In this document: positions 32,685 to 43,347 of the stretch, piece by piece
Layout of the letters: every line of letters starts with the position of its first letter
Numbering within the stretch: position 1 is the stretch's first letter
Source of the DNA: Chara braunii
Taxonomy: Eukaryota > Streptophyta > Charophyceae > Charales > Characeae
Assembly (NCBI GenBank): GCA_003427395.1
Contig: BFEA01000457.1
Span: forward strand, 464,202 to 528,201
DNA length: 64,000 bases
Reading direction: 5' to 3'
The notes under the pieces: model-generated
The model's input: only the letters and a program-made list of their open reading frames with translations
Told to the model about the DNA's origin: nothing
Database searches by the model: none
Program-made: the position numbers and the translations under genes

Positions 32685-33431
32685 ATGGCTCGGGAACTCG
32701 AATTGTGGGACTGCACATGGGAGTCAAGACGAACTGGAAGGGGAGTAGAGATGTCAATACCGCCGAGTAATGAATGGAAAGGGACCACATGTGATTGGCG
32801 GGGGTATGAGATTGTGCCGGAACTATCGTACCTTTGGATAGAGCGTATTTGAAATCCGTTGAAAGTAGAGGAAGGATGGGAGGAGATTGCGGAAGGAAGG
32901 GTGGAGTCAGCTGGGACGATTGTTCTCTCGGAACAGGGCTGACACCTGTTCTGCACGACGCTCGCTGCAGGGCAGAACCCGATGTGGCTTTTAGGGGACG
33001 CTGAGGCAAGGGCTCGGCAGGCGGGGGAAAGTTTTGCTAATAAAGGGTGGGATACGGTCAGCAGTAGAGTCGTGATGGGAGGATGGAAGGAATTTAAACC
33101 GCCCGACGCCCGAATCAAGACCTGGGTACCCGAATTCATGGCAGACTGGTTTGGGGGTTTTGATCATGTAACAGAGGTAGCCGGCACGATGGAGCGAATA
33201 CATGTAAATTGCACTTGGCTGGCACGGGAATTCTATAGGACACCCTTGGAATACAAATTTTTCCACGGCGACAGAGTCTGGGAGGTCCTTATCATTTTGG
33301 ACATTGAAAGGAATGACCGACAGAAGGTGGCCCCGGAAACTAGGGAGGCCATAATCTGCCGTGAGGTAACAACAACACCTTATTATGTGGATGATGTGTT
33401 CAAACTGTTCGAGGTACTGTGGTTCGATTAA
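32685..33431 (+). pseudogene. Extra ORF b (second tandem paralog, two stops)
   Basis: Frame opens at ATG 32685 (MARELE) and runs to TAA 33431, 248 codons, with TGA at 32850-32852 and 32940-32942. Both TGAs fall where paralogs suggest Trp (LWIERI-stop corresponds to LWIETIW in ORF a; EQG-stop to NGW in ORF c). Shared landmarks: VESAGTIVLSE, VVMGGWKEF, WVPEFMADWFG and KFFHGDRVWEVLIIL. A CAG at 32672-32674, in TATGTGCAG, lies 10 bases before the ATG. Confidence 0.65.
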
Positions 33432-33553
33432 GCGTCGGAAAGCCGTTGGGCCAGGCGAATATAGGAAAAATTGCTAAGATAAGGGAATGGGATGTCTGGC
33501 CATTGTAAGGTTCAGTGAGGATCACGGGCCAGGAGAACAGAGGCGAGTGTGTG

Positions 33554-34327
33554 ATGGCGCGAAGAAGAACGTTCCTTGAGGAACGCCCCTTGGGCATTGA
33601 ACCGCCTAGTGAAGTACCGGGTGGAGTAGAGGTTAGCTTGCCGGCGCCAAGTGAAGGCTGGTACCGAGTGGCGGATTGGGTCGGGATCGAGCTTGCGGAA
33701 AATATGGTTTACTTGGTGACGAAAGTTGAATGGCGTGCAGCCGAGAATGGGGAATGGAACCCAGACCTACGGGGCCACGTGCGCGCAGAAGGGCGGTTGT
33801 ATGTGTCAAAAAACGGATGGAGGGAGTTCGGAGTTCGGCTGGCATCAGGAGAAGACCCGTTGAGCATGTTTGAAGGGGCATGGCAGTTAGTATGGCAAGC
33901 GGGATTTGAGTTCGCAGATCCGGGGGTTGACGATGTAACAGCGGACCTTAGGGTAGACATGGTTGGGAGTTTTGAACTGCCTAGTGAAAATGTACGAATG
34001 AGGCTGTCACCCTTCTTGCTGGAAAAACTGGGTGGTTTGGAACTTGTTAGACAAGCAGTAGCCGATCTCGTAAGCCTGACATATGAAGAGGCGATGGTAC
34101 ATCGAGAATACTACCGGGCCTTCTTAGAAATGGGGCCGTTCAGCGGAGAGCAGAAGTACGAGGTGCTGTGCATCCTGCGTGCTGTGTTTAGTACCAGGCC
34201 GAGGGTTCCAGTCGTGGGAAGTGAGGTCCTATGGGGCGTCGTCCGACGGAAGATAAACCAAGGAATGGCGAACGTAGATGATCTGTACCGATTATATGAG
34301 AAGACGGAGGAGGGGACAGGTCGGTAA
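33554..34327 (+). CDS. Extra ORF c (third tandem paralog)
   Basis: 257 codons from ATG 33554 (MARRRTFLEERPLG), open throughout. Landmarks align with ORFs a, b and d: VEVSLPAPSEGWYRV, DLRGHVRAEGRLYVSKNGW, FGVRLASGEDPLSMFEGAW, MRLSPFLLEKLGGLE and FLEMGPFSGEQKYEVLCIL. The start is basic and the C-terminus ends near YEKTEEGTGR. Unlike a it lacks a long acidic tail. Function unknown. The TAA is followed by about 150 bp before ORF d. Confidence 0.7.
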   Translation: MARRRTFLEERPLGIEPPSEVPGGVEVSLPAPSEGWYRVADWVGIELAENMVYLVTKVEWRAAENGEWNPDLRGHVRAEGRLYVSKNGWREFGVRLASGEDPLSMFEGAWQLVWQAGFEFADPGVDDVTADLRVDMVGSFELPSENVRMRLSPFLLEKLGGLELVRQAVADLVSLTYEEAMVHREYYRAFLEMGPFSGEQKYEVLCILRAVFSTRPRVPVVGSEVLWGVVRRKINQGMANVDDLYRLYEKTEEGTGR

Positions 34328-34476
34328 TAGGGCCAAGGAGAGGGAAAAGAAATAGAAGGGGAAAAGAAGTGTCAGGCTAGAAATCGAGGAGTTGTCCGGG
34401 CAGAAAATTGAAGACCAAGGGGAATAAGTAAATTTTCGTGTTGTTTAAAACTCTGCAGGGGACTTCTAAGTCAGAA

Positions 34477-35259
34477 ATGGCAATGAGGCGCGCCCGGATG
34501 CCGCGGCGACCCATGCACCCGCGACCACCCATGGAAAACGGAGGTGGATGGGAGGTGTCGCTCCCAGCAGGCTACGCGATTCAAGGATTGGATGCCGAAT
34601 GGAGAGTCGTGACCCTGGGAAGAGGACAGGCGTTCATGATGATGGAATGTTTATGGGATGATATGAGGATTAACAGGGGACCGGGAGACGACCTGTATAC
34701 GGATCTTAGGGTGACGGGGACTGTATACCTGCCAGAGCTCGGATGGCAGATGTTGGGGACGGAATTGGCACTAGGGCATGGGTTGTTGCCATTCTTCCAA
34801 AGGGCTACTAGGGTGCTAAACTGGGTAGGCCAGGAAGTGCGAGGGAGAAGAAATGTGGGGTTAAGGACTCGGGTGGAGGTATGAGGTTGGCGAGAGTTTA
34901 AGGCCCTAATGACCGGGCTGAGGTGCAGAGTACCTCGCTTCATGGTAGACCTCGTATTCGGCAGCCTCAAGAGGGCAAGGGAGTTCGTGGACTCGACCCT
35001 GGTCTGGATCCACCTCTTTCGACCACAAACAACGAGCATGTTCTACGATGTGTCAGTCAGACATGGGCCGTTCTGGGGGAATCAGGCCTGGGAGCTACTC
35101 GAATTACTCGAGATTCTAATATTTGGATTGCCTCACCTCTCATTTGAAGAATATGAGTCAATAATCAGGGAAATAGAGATGGGGGAAAATTACCTTGCAG
35201 GGGTGGCGGACTTGTTCGAGGAACCGAATGAGCAGGGTAGGCCTGAGGGACCAGCATAA
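34477..35259 (+). pseudogene. Extra ORF d (fourth tandem paralog, one stop)
   Basis: Frame runs from ATG 34477 (MAMRRARMPRRP) to TAA 35259 with a single TGA at 34882-34884 (RVEV-stop-GWREF; ORF b has VVMGGWKEF here). Landmarks: WEVSLPAG, DLRVTGTVYLPELGWQMLG, LALGHGLLPFF, VPRFMVDLVFGSLKRAREF and GPFWGNQAWELLELLEIL. A pyrimidine-containing CTCTGCAG ends at 34458, 18 bases before the ATG, and resembles a splice acceptor. Confidence 0.65.
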
Positions 35260-35680
35260 GAAAAACGTGTCAGGGAGAAGTAGGGAAATAAAGAATGGGT
35301 ACTAAGATAAGTCGGCAGCCATCAGCAAAAGAGAGGCAGTGGTTGGAGTTCCAACCGACCCAATGATGCAGAAGGGAGGAACTAGGAAGACCACCGCTTG
35401 AAAGATTATGGGGCACCTGGATGCCAATAAGCCGAAAAGGCCATCCCCGATAGGAAAACCACTGGGCTCAGGGTACCGCCCTAAGAACCAAAGCGCGACA
35501 GTAATGAAATGCCAAAGCAGCGGCGACAAGGCTCCGGTAGAAGAAAACCTGAAGGACGCCCCGGGAGAGAAAAGTCATAAGAGTCGTAATGATTAATGTA
35601 AGACGCAAAAATATGGGAATAGGCGGGTTTTAGGGAGGGGACTAGGGTAGTTATGAACAATCGGCCGCCGTTTCGCAAAT

Positions 35681-35698
35681 TTTTTTTTCCATGTGCAG
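35681..35698 (+). promoter_or_regulatory. Candidate 3' splice site upstream of gag
   Basis: TTTTTTTTCCATGTGCAG, an excellent polypyrimidine-plus-CAG acceptor, ends 13 bases before the gag ATG at 35712. Together with a leader donor this would yield a gag-pol mRNA skipping ORFs a-d. Confidence 0.5.
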
Positions 35699-35711
35699 GC
35701 TAGGTAAAGAA

Positions 35712-37458
35712 ATGGCAACGGAGGAAGGGATCGATGACCAGCAGAGCGAAGGGAATCAAGGCACGAATGGGAATGGGGAACGAAACGAGGGATCAGCCAG
35801 GGATCGAGAGTCAGCCAAACTGGAGGGGACCCGAGAAGATGGAAAGGATGCCTCAATTTGAGAAAGCTCGAGGAAAGCTGGGGGTAGCAAAATGGGATCT
35901 CAGGAAAACAGGAAAGGGGGAAACGATATGAGAACAAGTCCTCGGAACTCAGCAGGAGTCACCCCTAAAAAGACGAAAGTCATAGATACCAGTCATAAGC
36001 AGGCAGAGATAGAGAAGCGGACTGTGAAATTTAAGGCAAGACTTATCGAGCAGATGATGGCCGGGGATGAGGAGGACCTCCAGGACGCAGGGTCACGTGA
36101 GCGATGCAGGGCCGGTCAGGACGAGGCTAGGTATGAGGAGAAGGATGATAGTCACAAAGGAACGCCTAGCAAGAAGGGGAAGGACAAGAGCGACCCCCCG
36201 GCGGAAGGAACGGAAAACGCAATGACCCCACCCGCCATTGACAGCGGCACTAGCAGACTACCCGCCACGCCGAAAGTAACAAGGGCGTGTGACGGACTTT
36301 GGAGCCTTAGGGAGAGAGTGCTAGGATGGTTCGACCCAGAAGGAACACCGAAAACCAGGGAGAAGCAGAGGGAAAGCAAGGAAGGGGAAGGAGCCAGTGC
36401 AGCCGGGGAAGCGGGTGACTCCGAAGACGGTCTCAAGAAAGTAGTCGCCACCCTCAACAAGACACTGAACAAGAACCAGGGGTATCTCGCAGATGCAAAA
36501 AAGAAATTCACGTTCGATGGGGCCAACATTACGGAGATTCTAATAGACTATGAGAACCTAGCAGCCTTACTGGAATGGACGGAAGAGGAAAAGATGGAGC
36601 ACTTAGGACAGCACGTATCGCTAAGTTTGGGAAGGGACGTTATGGTCATCATCGCCTCTAGTGGATCCTGGAAAGAGACCAGGAATGATATGTTGAGGAA
36701 ATACCTGAAGGCAGAAAAAAATGGCAACAGAGGCAGAATTAGCCGCAGTCCAGAGGAAAAACTACGCGACCTACAACGATTTCCTGAGGGCGTTCACGTT
36801 AGTGGCTCTGCGAAATCCCGGGGTAACGGACCTCATAGTGAGTAAATATTTCCTTAGGCAGTTCTCCGAGTTTGATAAGGATAAGATTTTGTCATCATAC
36901 CAGCATACCAGTAAGTTCGAATACACGAGAGATGAGGATTTCAGCACCGTAACAGACCTTGTGGAAAAGACAGTGGTTATCGAGACGCTAACCCTACTTA
37001 AGGAGGGGGAGGTCATAGATCTCACCAGGAAGACAAGGGATAAGGTCAAGAAGGGGATAGAGAGCCTGCACGAACGGGTGCATGGGGTCGATAGCAAGAT
37101 GGACAGAATGGAAAAGGCGCTGTTAGTAATGCAGGCGCAAGTGTCCAGACCCGCCCTCCAGCCCCAAGAGACCGTGGTTCCGGCAGCTGTAGCAAACCGA
37201 GGGTTTAGCAGGAGGGACCCGGCCAACGAACAATGCAAGTATTGCACCATGATCGGGCATTTCGTACGGGCCTGTCTGAGACTCAATCACGATATCGAGC
37301 GGCAGAGGTGCAGTAGGTCCCTCAAAGGCGAGATCCTCGGACCAAGGGGGGAGCGTGTCAATTGGAACTCGTCTGGAGGGATGCGGCGAGCCGTCATTTT
37401 CCTGAATAACCTAGAAATAGCTGTCGTAGAAGCAGAGCCGATAGCCGAGATTGTCTGA
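35712..37458 (+). pseudogene. gag: gag of the giant Ty3/gypsy element
   Basis: Frame 0 opens at ATG 35712 (MATEEG) and passes TGA 35859-35861 into the open run to 36845. The N-terminal 250 residues are charged and disordered; then TFDGANITEILIDYENLAAL and LKAEK mark the capsid-like core. A run of seven A at 36716-36722 shifts the natural reading into frame 1 (ATG 36721), which continues the capsid (YNDFLRAFTLVAL) and a coiled segment, ending in a CCHC zinc knuckle CKYCTMIGHFVRAC (about 37232-37273) that binds RNA. TGA 37456-37458, probably from TGG, separates it from the protease part in the same frame. Confidence 0.8.
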
Positions 37459-38547
37459 GACCAGCTAAGGGGATGGGGACCACAGGCAAATTTTATCCTA
37501 GAAGGCAATGGCCAAGATAGGGTGAATATCACCACTCGCCGAACTGGCGCAGAAAAGAAGCTTGTTTAAGATACAGTAATGGAAGAACTCGCAGGGATTA
37601 GCACGGGCCAGCAAGAGACCGAAGTCGGGGATCAAGAGAAGGTCTATGGGAAGCCGAGTGAGGAGGAACCAGTAGACAAGGCTACGACGGCGAAAAAGAA
37701 GTTCAGGTATCAAATTTCGATCATGACCTCACCAGAAATCGATGACACTTTGAGTAAGTTACTAGGTACCATGGTATCAGTGTCTTTTCAGACCATGATA
37801 CAAGCCAGCCGGAGGCTGCTTAAAGGACTTAGGCAATAGCTAACGCGTAAGCGTGTAGAGGTAGAGGAGCCCCCGGAACTGCAAGAGCAATACACGGAAG
37901 AGGCCGAGGCGCCGCAAGGAATCTCCAACGTCCAAAGCATCCCAGGGGGCCTGGAAGATTTGGAAAAACCTTTTGTTGACATTCGTCTGAACCTGCCGGA
38001 CCGAGAATGTGGTGAAGTCATGAGAGCACCGCCTGACACTAAACTTAGCTTTCACTCACTGCCCGTAGGAAAGCTTAAAATCCAGATCGAAACTCACCAC
38101 ACCGATACATTAGTGGATGGGGGCGCGAAAATTACCCTCATACGACGGGATTTCGCAACAATCACCGGGTGCACAATAAACAAGGAAGTAAAAGGGAGTA
38201 TCAGGGGAGCTGGTGGAGAAATCCCCTTCACCGGGTACGTCACCAAATACGCGGTCAGGGCAGGAGTCCGGGAATCCATCTGGTCTTCCCAACGGATGAC
38301 CGTCATGGAAGAAATGGACTATGACATAATCCTTGGGAGGTCATGGTGCGCCAATGTATAAATGATTGGCATGCACTTGCATGACGGCACATACATGGTA
38401 GACATAGAGGATCCGGTGACTGGTCGCGGGGAACTCCTCGACTCCTCGGAACTGGAGGGGACCCTCCGAAGGGCAAATTGGCAATTTGGTCGCCAACATT
38501 CGAAGAAAGTGCACGGAAAGGGGCATTCGCGAGAATGGAAGGAATGA
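37459..38547 (+). pseudogene. pro: Retropepsin (protease) region of pol
   Basis: Continues in the gag frame with three in-frame stops: TAA 37567, TAG 37837 and TAA 38359, each one transition away from a Gln codon. The aspartic protease core is TLVDGGAKITLIRRDFA (about 38109-38157), with the flap-like region GGEIPFTGYV and the C-terminal MDYDIILGRSWC. The catalytic triplet is Asp-Gly-Gly instead of the usual D(T/S)G, a variant seen in some retroelements or a decay change. It cleaves the Gag-Pol polyprotein. A frameshift near 38475 leads to frame 0. Confidence 0.75.
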
Positions 38548-38972
38548 GGGAAAGGGTAGAAATTATGATTGAGGAGGCTTTTAGTAAAAAGGAATGGATC
38601 AAGATGGGCTTACCCGTAAAGAAGAGGAGGCCAGAAGACGAGTCCCTGGAAGTTATGGTGGCAGAAAAAAAGTCGGAAGTCGAACTTGGGGTCAGCCTGC
38701 CCAAACCAAAGGAAGACCGGAATGAAGCGTCGGAGGTAGTACTTGAAATCCCAGATTTATTACAACTCGTTAAGGCCATCAGGTACCACAAAGTGGGGGT
38801 GGACCTCGCAGTGCTTGCCAGATTTGAGAATGGGGTTCGAAAGGGCTACTGTCTGAATGGGAAGCTAGTCAGCATCCAGCCCCGCGTCTTGGAGGTAGCA
38901 AGGCCGATCCCGACCGTTCATTTTTTAGGAGAACGATCCCCGAAGGTAGTGTGCGAAAGCATAAACCCGTAG
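38478..38972 (+). pseudogene. Linker between protease and reverse transcriptase
   Basis: 165 open codons in frame 0 after a one-base shift. They start IWSPTFEESARKGAFARMEG, then charged Lys/Glu-rich sequence and a more hydrophobic piece (LLQLVKAIRYHKVGVDLAVL) ending near SPKVVCE. A second shift near 38945 moves to frame 2, where RT begins. No known catalytic motif; probably a pol spacer. Confidence 0.55.
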
Positions 38973-40864
38973 GCAAGAAGTTCATGCCGGTCTCGATCCT
39001 AGTAGAAACGTCAAAGGAAGAGGCCATGGAGAAGGAGGAGGAAATCTTGCGGGTAATAAGGGAGAGGCGAGCAACGGAAGGGCATCGCATACCAGAGGAG
39101 GTAGCAGATACCATGAAAATAGGAGTGGAAGGGTTTCTTACAGCGGAAGAAACTCAGTTAATAAGAAAAACATGTAAGGAATTTCATTTAGCTTTCGCCT
39201 TCAACGATCATCAGAAAGGACGATTGGACGCAAAGCTAGTTCCCCCGGTCAGGATCCACACCGTACAGCACCAGTGTTGGAATGATAAAGGGCCCGCTTA
39301 TGAGTTTGGGATAGCAGCGAAGGTCACCGACCTGCTTAGAGCCAAAATAGATTCTTTCGTCGCTCAACCCACCGCATCTCCCTACGAGAACAAGTGGTTC
39401 GTGTTCAGGAAGCCCAATAAGACACTGAGGTGGATCCAAGACCTGCAAAAGCTCAATGCGGTAACAATTAGGGACGCAGGCTCGCTTCCACAAACCGACT
39501 TATTGGCAGAATCTCATGAAGGGCGGAGCATTTACTCCCTGGTAGACTTGTACTCAGGATATGATCAGTTGCCGCTCGATGTGAGAGATAGACCGAATAC
39601 CCAAATGCACACCCCGGTAGGACAGCTGCAGATGCAAGTGAACCCTATGGGCTTCACAAATGCGGTAGCAGAAGCTCAGAGGAGGATGCTCGCCATCGCA
39701 AGGGATATGTTTCCGGAAAAGTGTGAACCTTACATAGATGATAATCCCGTGAAAGACACAAGATACAAAGATGAGACGGAAGTGCAACCGGGAGTGCGGA
39801 AGTTCGTCTGGGACCACCTGCAGGATATTAAGGACTTACTCCAACGATTCCTAGTCTACAACATTACTGCAAGCGGACCCAAGAGCATCCTGGCCATCCC
39901 GGAAGTAACCATACTGGGATTTCGTTGTGGAGCCTATGGAAGGAAACCCGATCCAGCGAAGACTGATAAAATCTCTCAGTGGCCGACACCCCTGCGTACC
40001 ACGACGGAGGTACGAGCCTTCCTAGGGGTTGTTGGGTTCTGGAGGATCTTCATCAAAGGTTTCGCAAAGATAGCAGAACCCATCCGCACGATGATTAGGG
40101 AAGGTGACACTATAGATTGGACCGAGGATAGGGAAGAGGCAGCCCAGACCCTGAAAGACAACCTGTCATCCGATCAGGTCACGTTAGCAGCACCCTGTTT
40201 CAATGACGAGGTCGGACGGCCCTTCATCTTAGAAACAGACAGGGTACCATTGGTAGTGGGAGGAGTATTGATACAGAGAAGCAAGAAGGGCAAAGAAAGA
40301 CCAATCAGATTTGAAAGTATGATCCTGAATTCTGCAGAACGACGGTATTCGCAGTTCAAGAAGGAGGTTTTAGCAATCCTGCATTATCTTAAGACCTTCC
40401 AGGCATACTTGTTCGGGAGACGATTTATCCTAAGGATCGATCCCACTACCGTTGTCGGAGCCCTAAAGGACTACAAGCCCATAGACCCGACTGTTGGCAG
40501 ATGGATAGGCTTCATATGACAATTCAACTATAAGGTCGAGCGAATTGCAGGGCTTCGAAATAGGGCAGATGGGCTGAGCAGGGTTTGTATCAGGGCAGAA
40601 CGAGTAGAGGACGCAGAACCGATTGACGCCTTCCTGGAGTACGAAGGAGGAACCGTTGTCGTGGATAATGAGATGGCAGATCGGGCAATTACAACAGGAC
40701 AGTTGTTGATTCAGACCTTGGAAAAGGGTGCACCTGCAGTAGTTGCAGAACTCAGGAAAGGATCAGTCACCACGATTAGGCGTAAAGAGGAAAAAAACTC
40801 GTGGGGAGCAGAAGTAGGGGCCAGAGAGGAATTGATGGCAATGACCGTGGAAGGGGGACGATGA
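38951..40864 (+). pseudogene. pol: Reverse transcriptase-RNase H region of pol
   Basis: 522 open codons in frame 2 to TGA 40517-40519, then the same frame continues to TGA 40864. RT motifs in order: KWFVFRKPNKTLRWIQDLQKLN, SLVDLYSGYDQLPL, QVNPMGFTNAVAEAQ and PYIDD (residues 260-264, catalytic Asp pair), followed by ILGFRCGAYGRKPDPAKTDKI. RNase H: ILETDRVPLVVGGVLIQ (Asp near residue 428), SAERRYSQFKKEVLAIL and FILRIDPTTVVGAL. After the stop (Trp-like position) FNYKVERIAGLRNRADGLSR completes RNase H. Order and motifs are Ty3/gypsy. Confidence 0.88.
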
Positions 40865-40965
40865 CATTGGCCGAAACCTGAGCGTAGGAGTGTTAGTACC
40901 TAGTCAACTTCACTCGGGAGGAGCAGGGTGCGGATCGGAACGAACAAAAATTCTTCCTCATACAA

Positions 40966-42273
40966 ATGTATGAGAGCGTTTTCAAAAAAAAATGGTTTGC
41001 TGCTTGTAGGGAACAAACAACCCATAGAAGGAAGTCACAAGGCAAGGGAGGAAGTAGAAAAGTACGTCCTAGAAATGACCACCTGTTCAAGAGAGAGGAA
41101 GGGATGATGCCTAGACGCGTCGTTTGTGGGAGGTCTGGGCAGCTGGACATAATTCAGGCAATGCATGATGGGCTAGCTGGGGGTCATCAGTCGTCAAAGG
41201 GAACACTTGCAAAGATTGTGCCCCTGTATTTCTGGCCCGGAATGGCAGGCATGGTCGCAACGTACTGTCAGACGTGTCTGATATGTCAAGAGAGGAGCTC
41301 CGTACAGGTTTACGAGCCCCTTAGACCCACCCGGGTACTGGGACCCGGACACCTTGTTCACCTCGATCTTGTCGTTATGCCCGTATCGACGGATGGGTTT
41401 AGATACATCTTGGATGCAAAGGATAATCTTAGTGGGTATGCAGAAGCCGTAGCCCTCAAGAGGAAGACAGGGAAAACAGTGGCCGATTGGGTGGAAGATT
41501 TCTACCTAAGGCACCCCTTCGTGCGCAGGTTTATAGCAGACAATGGGACATAATTCGTTAACCAGGAGGTGTTATACAGGCTTAAGACACCGTGTGTACC
41601 GATCAAGATTACCGAACCCTACCATCCTGAGGCAAATGCACCTGTAGAAAGAGGTCACCGGACTTTGAAGAACACAATCGCAAAGTTGGCAGCAGATAAT
41701 TTGGGAAGTTGGTCACGGTTTCTTAAACAGGCAGTCTTCGCCGAGAACATGACTCCAAAAAGAACAACGGGATGTATTCCAGCAGAGCTCTGGTATGGAA
41801 GGGAGATCGATTTTCCGATAGAAACTTTGGTCCCCACCTGGAACAGGCTAGATGACGACCCACACTTGAACACTAAAGAGTTAATCACCTCACGCTGTCA
41901 GCAGGTCGCCAGAAATGAGGAGGCACTCGAGGAAGTAGTAAATCGTGTGACGGATAGCCGAATGAGGGATAAAGCAAGATGGGACCAGGTTAAGAACATT
42001 CGGAAGGAGCCACTTCAGGTGGGGGAAAAAGTGCTAGTTAGGAACTCGGCTCTTGAAAACACATGGTCCGGACAGCTGGGAAAAAGATTCAAAGGGCCCT
42101 ACAGGATCGCTAAGCGGGTGGGACTGAACACATTTGAACTTGAGGATCTCGATGGTACTAGCATAAGAGGGTCATTTCCTGGACAGACACTGGTCAGATT
42201 TTTTAGCAGGGATCCGGTGGAACAGTGGCTACAAGAGGCTCATGACAGGGAAACAGGGGAATTGACAACCTGA
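40966..42273 (+). pseudogene. int: Integrase of the giant Ty3/gypsy element
   Basis: Frame 1, two open pieces (to 41553 and from 41569) separated only by TAA 41551-41553 inside ADNGT-stop-F, where Gln, Glu or a similar residue is expected. The zinc-binding N-terminus is AMHDGLAGGH then CQTCLICQ. Catalytic DDE: Asp in HLDLVVM, Asp in IADNGT, Glu in PVERGHRTLKN. The C-terminus has a GPY/F-type domain (KRFKGPYRIAKRVGLNTFEL) and no chromodomain. The sequence before about 41080 is frame-scrambled. Integrase inserts the cDNA into the genome. Confidence 0.88.
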
Positions 42274-42683
42274 AAGGCAGGAAGTTGGTTATAAGTATTG
42301 GACCGCCTCCCTGTGGGAAGTGATCATGACCACAGGGATTGTTCCTTTGTGTGTCTTGCTTTTGTGGAACGTGGGAAGACTGCCTGGGCTGACTGTGACG
42401 GGGCTTGGGAGCACGGGACAGTGTATTATAGTTTTTTTGTGGGGTAACGTTGGGAACTGTCTGCACAGGTATTTATGTGTTGGGACAATGTACCATAGTT
42501 TTTGTGGGGTGATGCTGTGGAATGCATACATGGGGCAACTATGTGTTGGGACAATATGCCGAGGGTTGTACGGGATAATGGGACTACCAACTACATGGGG
42601 GCAAGCAAGAGTTTTAGGGAAGCCTCCAAAGCTGCGAATCGGAGTGGAAGGGAATGCGTGTGTATGAGGGGTGTGATAACTGA

Positions 42684-43347
42684 TATGCACGAACAGGACA
42701 AAGCAAGGAGCAAACAGCAAATGGCAAAATGCAGTTTGGAAATGAAAACGACAGCAACGCCATCAATAGGCCTACTGACGGACAGTCGTCGAGACAGGTT
42801 GGAGAATCAAGCTCCAGGAAAAGAAAATTGTATGTGGGGTTTGATCACAACCTGGTTGTGAACAGGGGGGGGGAGAAAGCAAGGGACTAGGGAACCTTCA
42901 CCACCAAGGGAGGAGGAGCCAATAATCCATCCCTCTGAGAGCGATACCAGCAAGGAGGAAGAGAGGAACCCGGGAAAAAGGCCAAGGTTGGAAGAGGAGG
43001 AGTCCATCGAGGTCATAGACATCAGTAGCGGGGAAGACGAGTACGAAGTGACAACACCCACAAGGGAATATAGGGGAAGAGAGGAGGGCCCAGGGGAAGA
43101 AAAGAACCCATGGAAAAGAGAATTCGGGCCAACTTTCAGTGATTGGTTCGATCAATGGTCCAGTATTTTGCGTTACCAGTGGGCAATGAAGGGCAAGGAA
43201 AAGTTGAGCAGGGGAGAAGACATATCCCCCACAACTTTCTTTTCAGAAGAAACGCTTCATTATCTACAGACAATAAAGAGGCTAATGGAGCAAGAGATGG
43301 AGGACAGTGCAAGGAGGGAGGCTCGGCGCAGGGCACCGGGACAGTAA
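42684..43347 (+). pseudogene. Extra 3' ORF with SUMO-interaction-like motif
   Basis: Frame 0 from 42684 encodes a polar segment with a basic cluster SSSRKRKLYVGFDHN (around 42804-42848), a possible nuclear signal. At a run of nine G (42865-42873) the reading moves to frame 1, which continues PPREEEPIIHPSESD, GKRPRLEEEE, then SIEVIDISSGEDEYE (about 43003-43047) and a Trp-rich C-terminus (WFDQWSSILRYQW) ending with basic residues at TAA 43347. Val-Ile-Asp-Ile followed by Ser and acidic residues is the form of a SUMO-interacting motif. Extra 3' ORFs are unusual in Ty3/gypsy elements. Function unknown. Confidence 0.5.

Noticed and set aside
36710-36730. Programmed -1 frameshift at A AAA AAT in gag
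   Set aside because: The heptamer fits a slippery site, but the continuing frame is +1 relative to the first, so a one-base insertion in the A-run is the simpler explanation.
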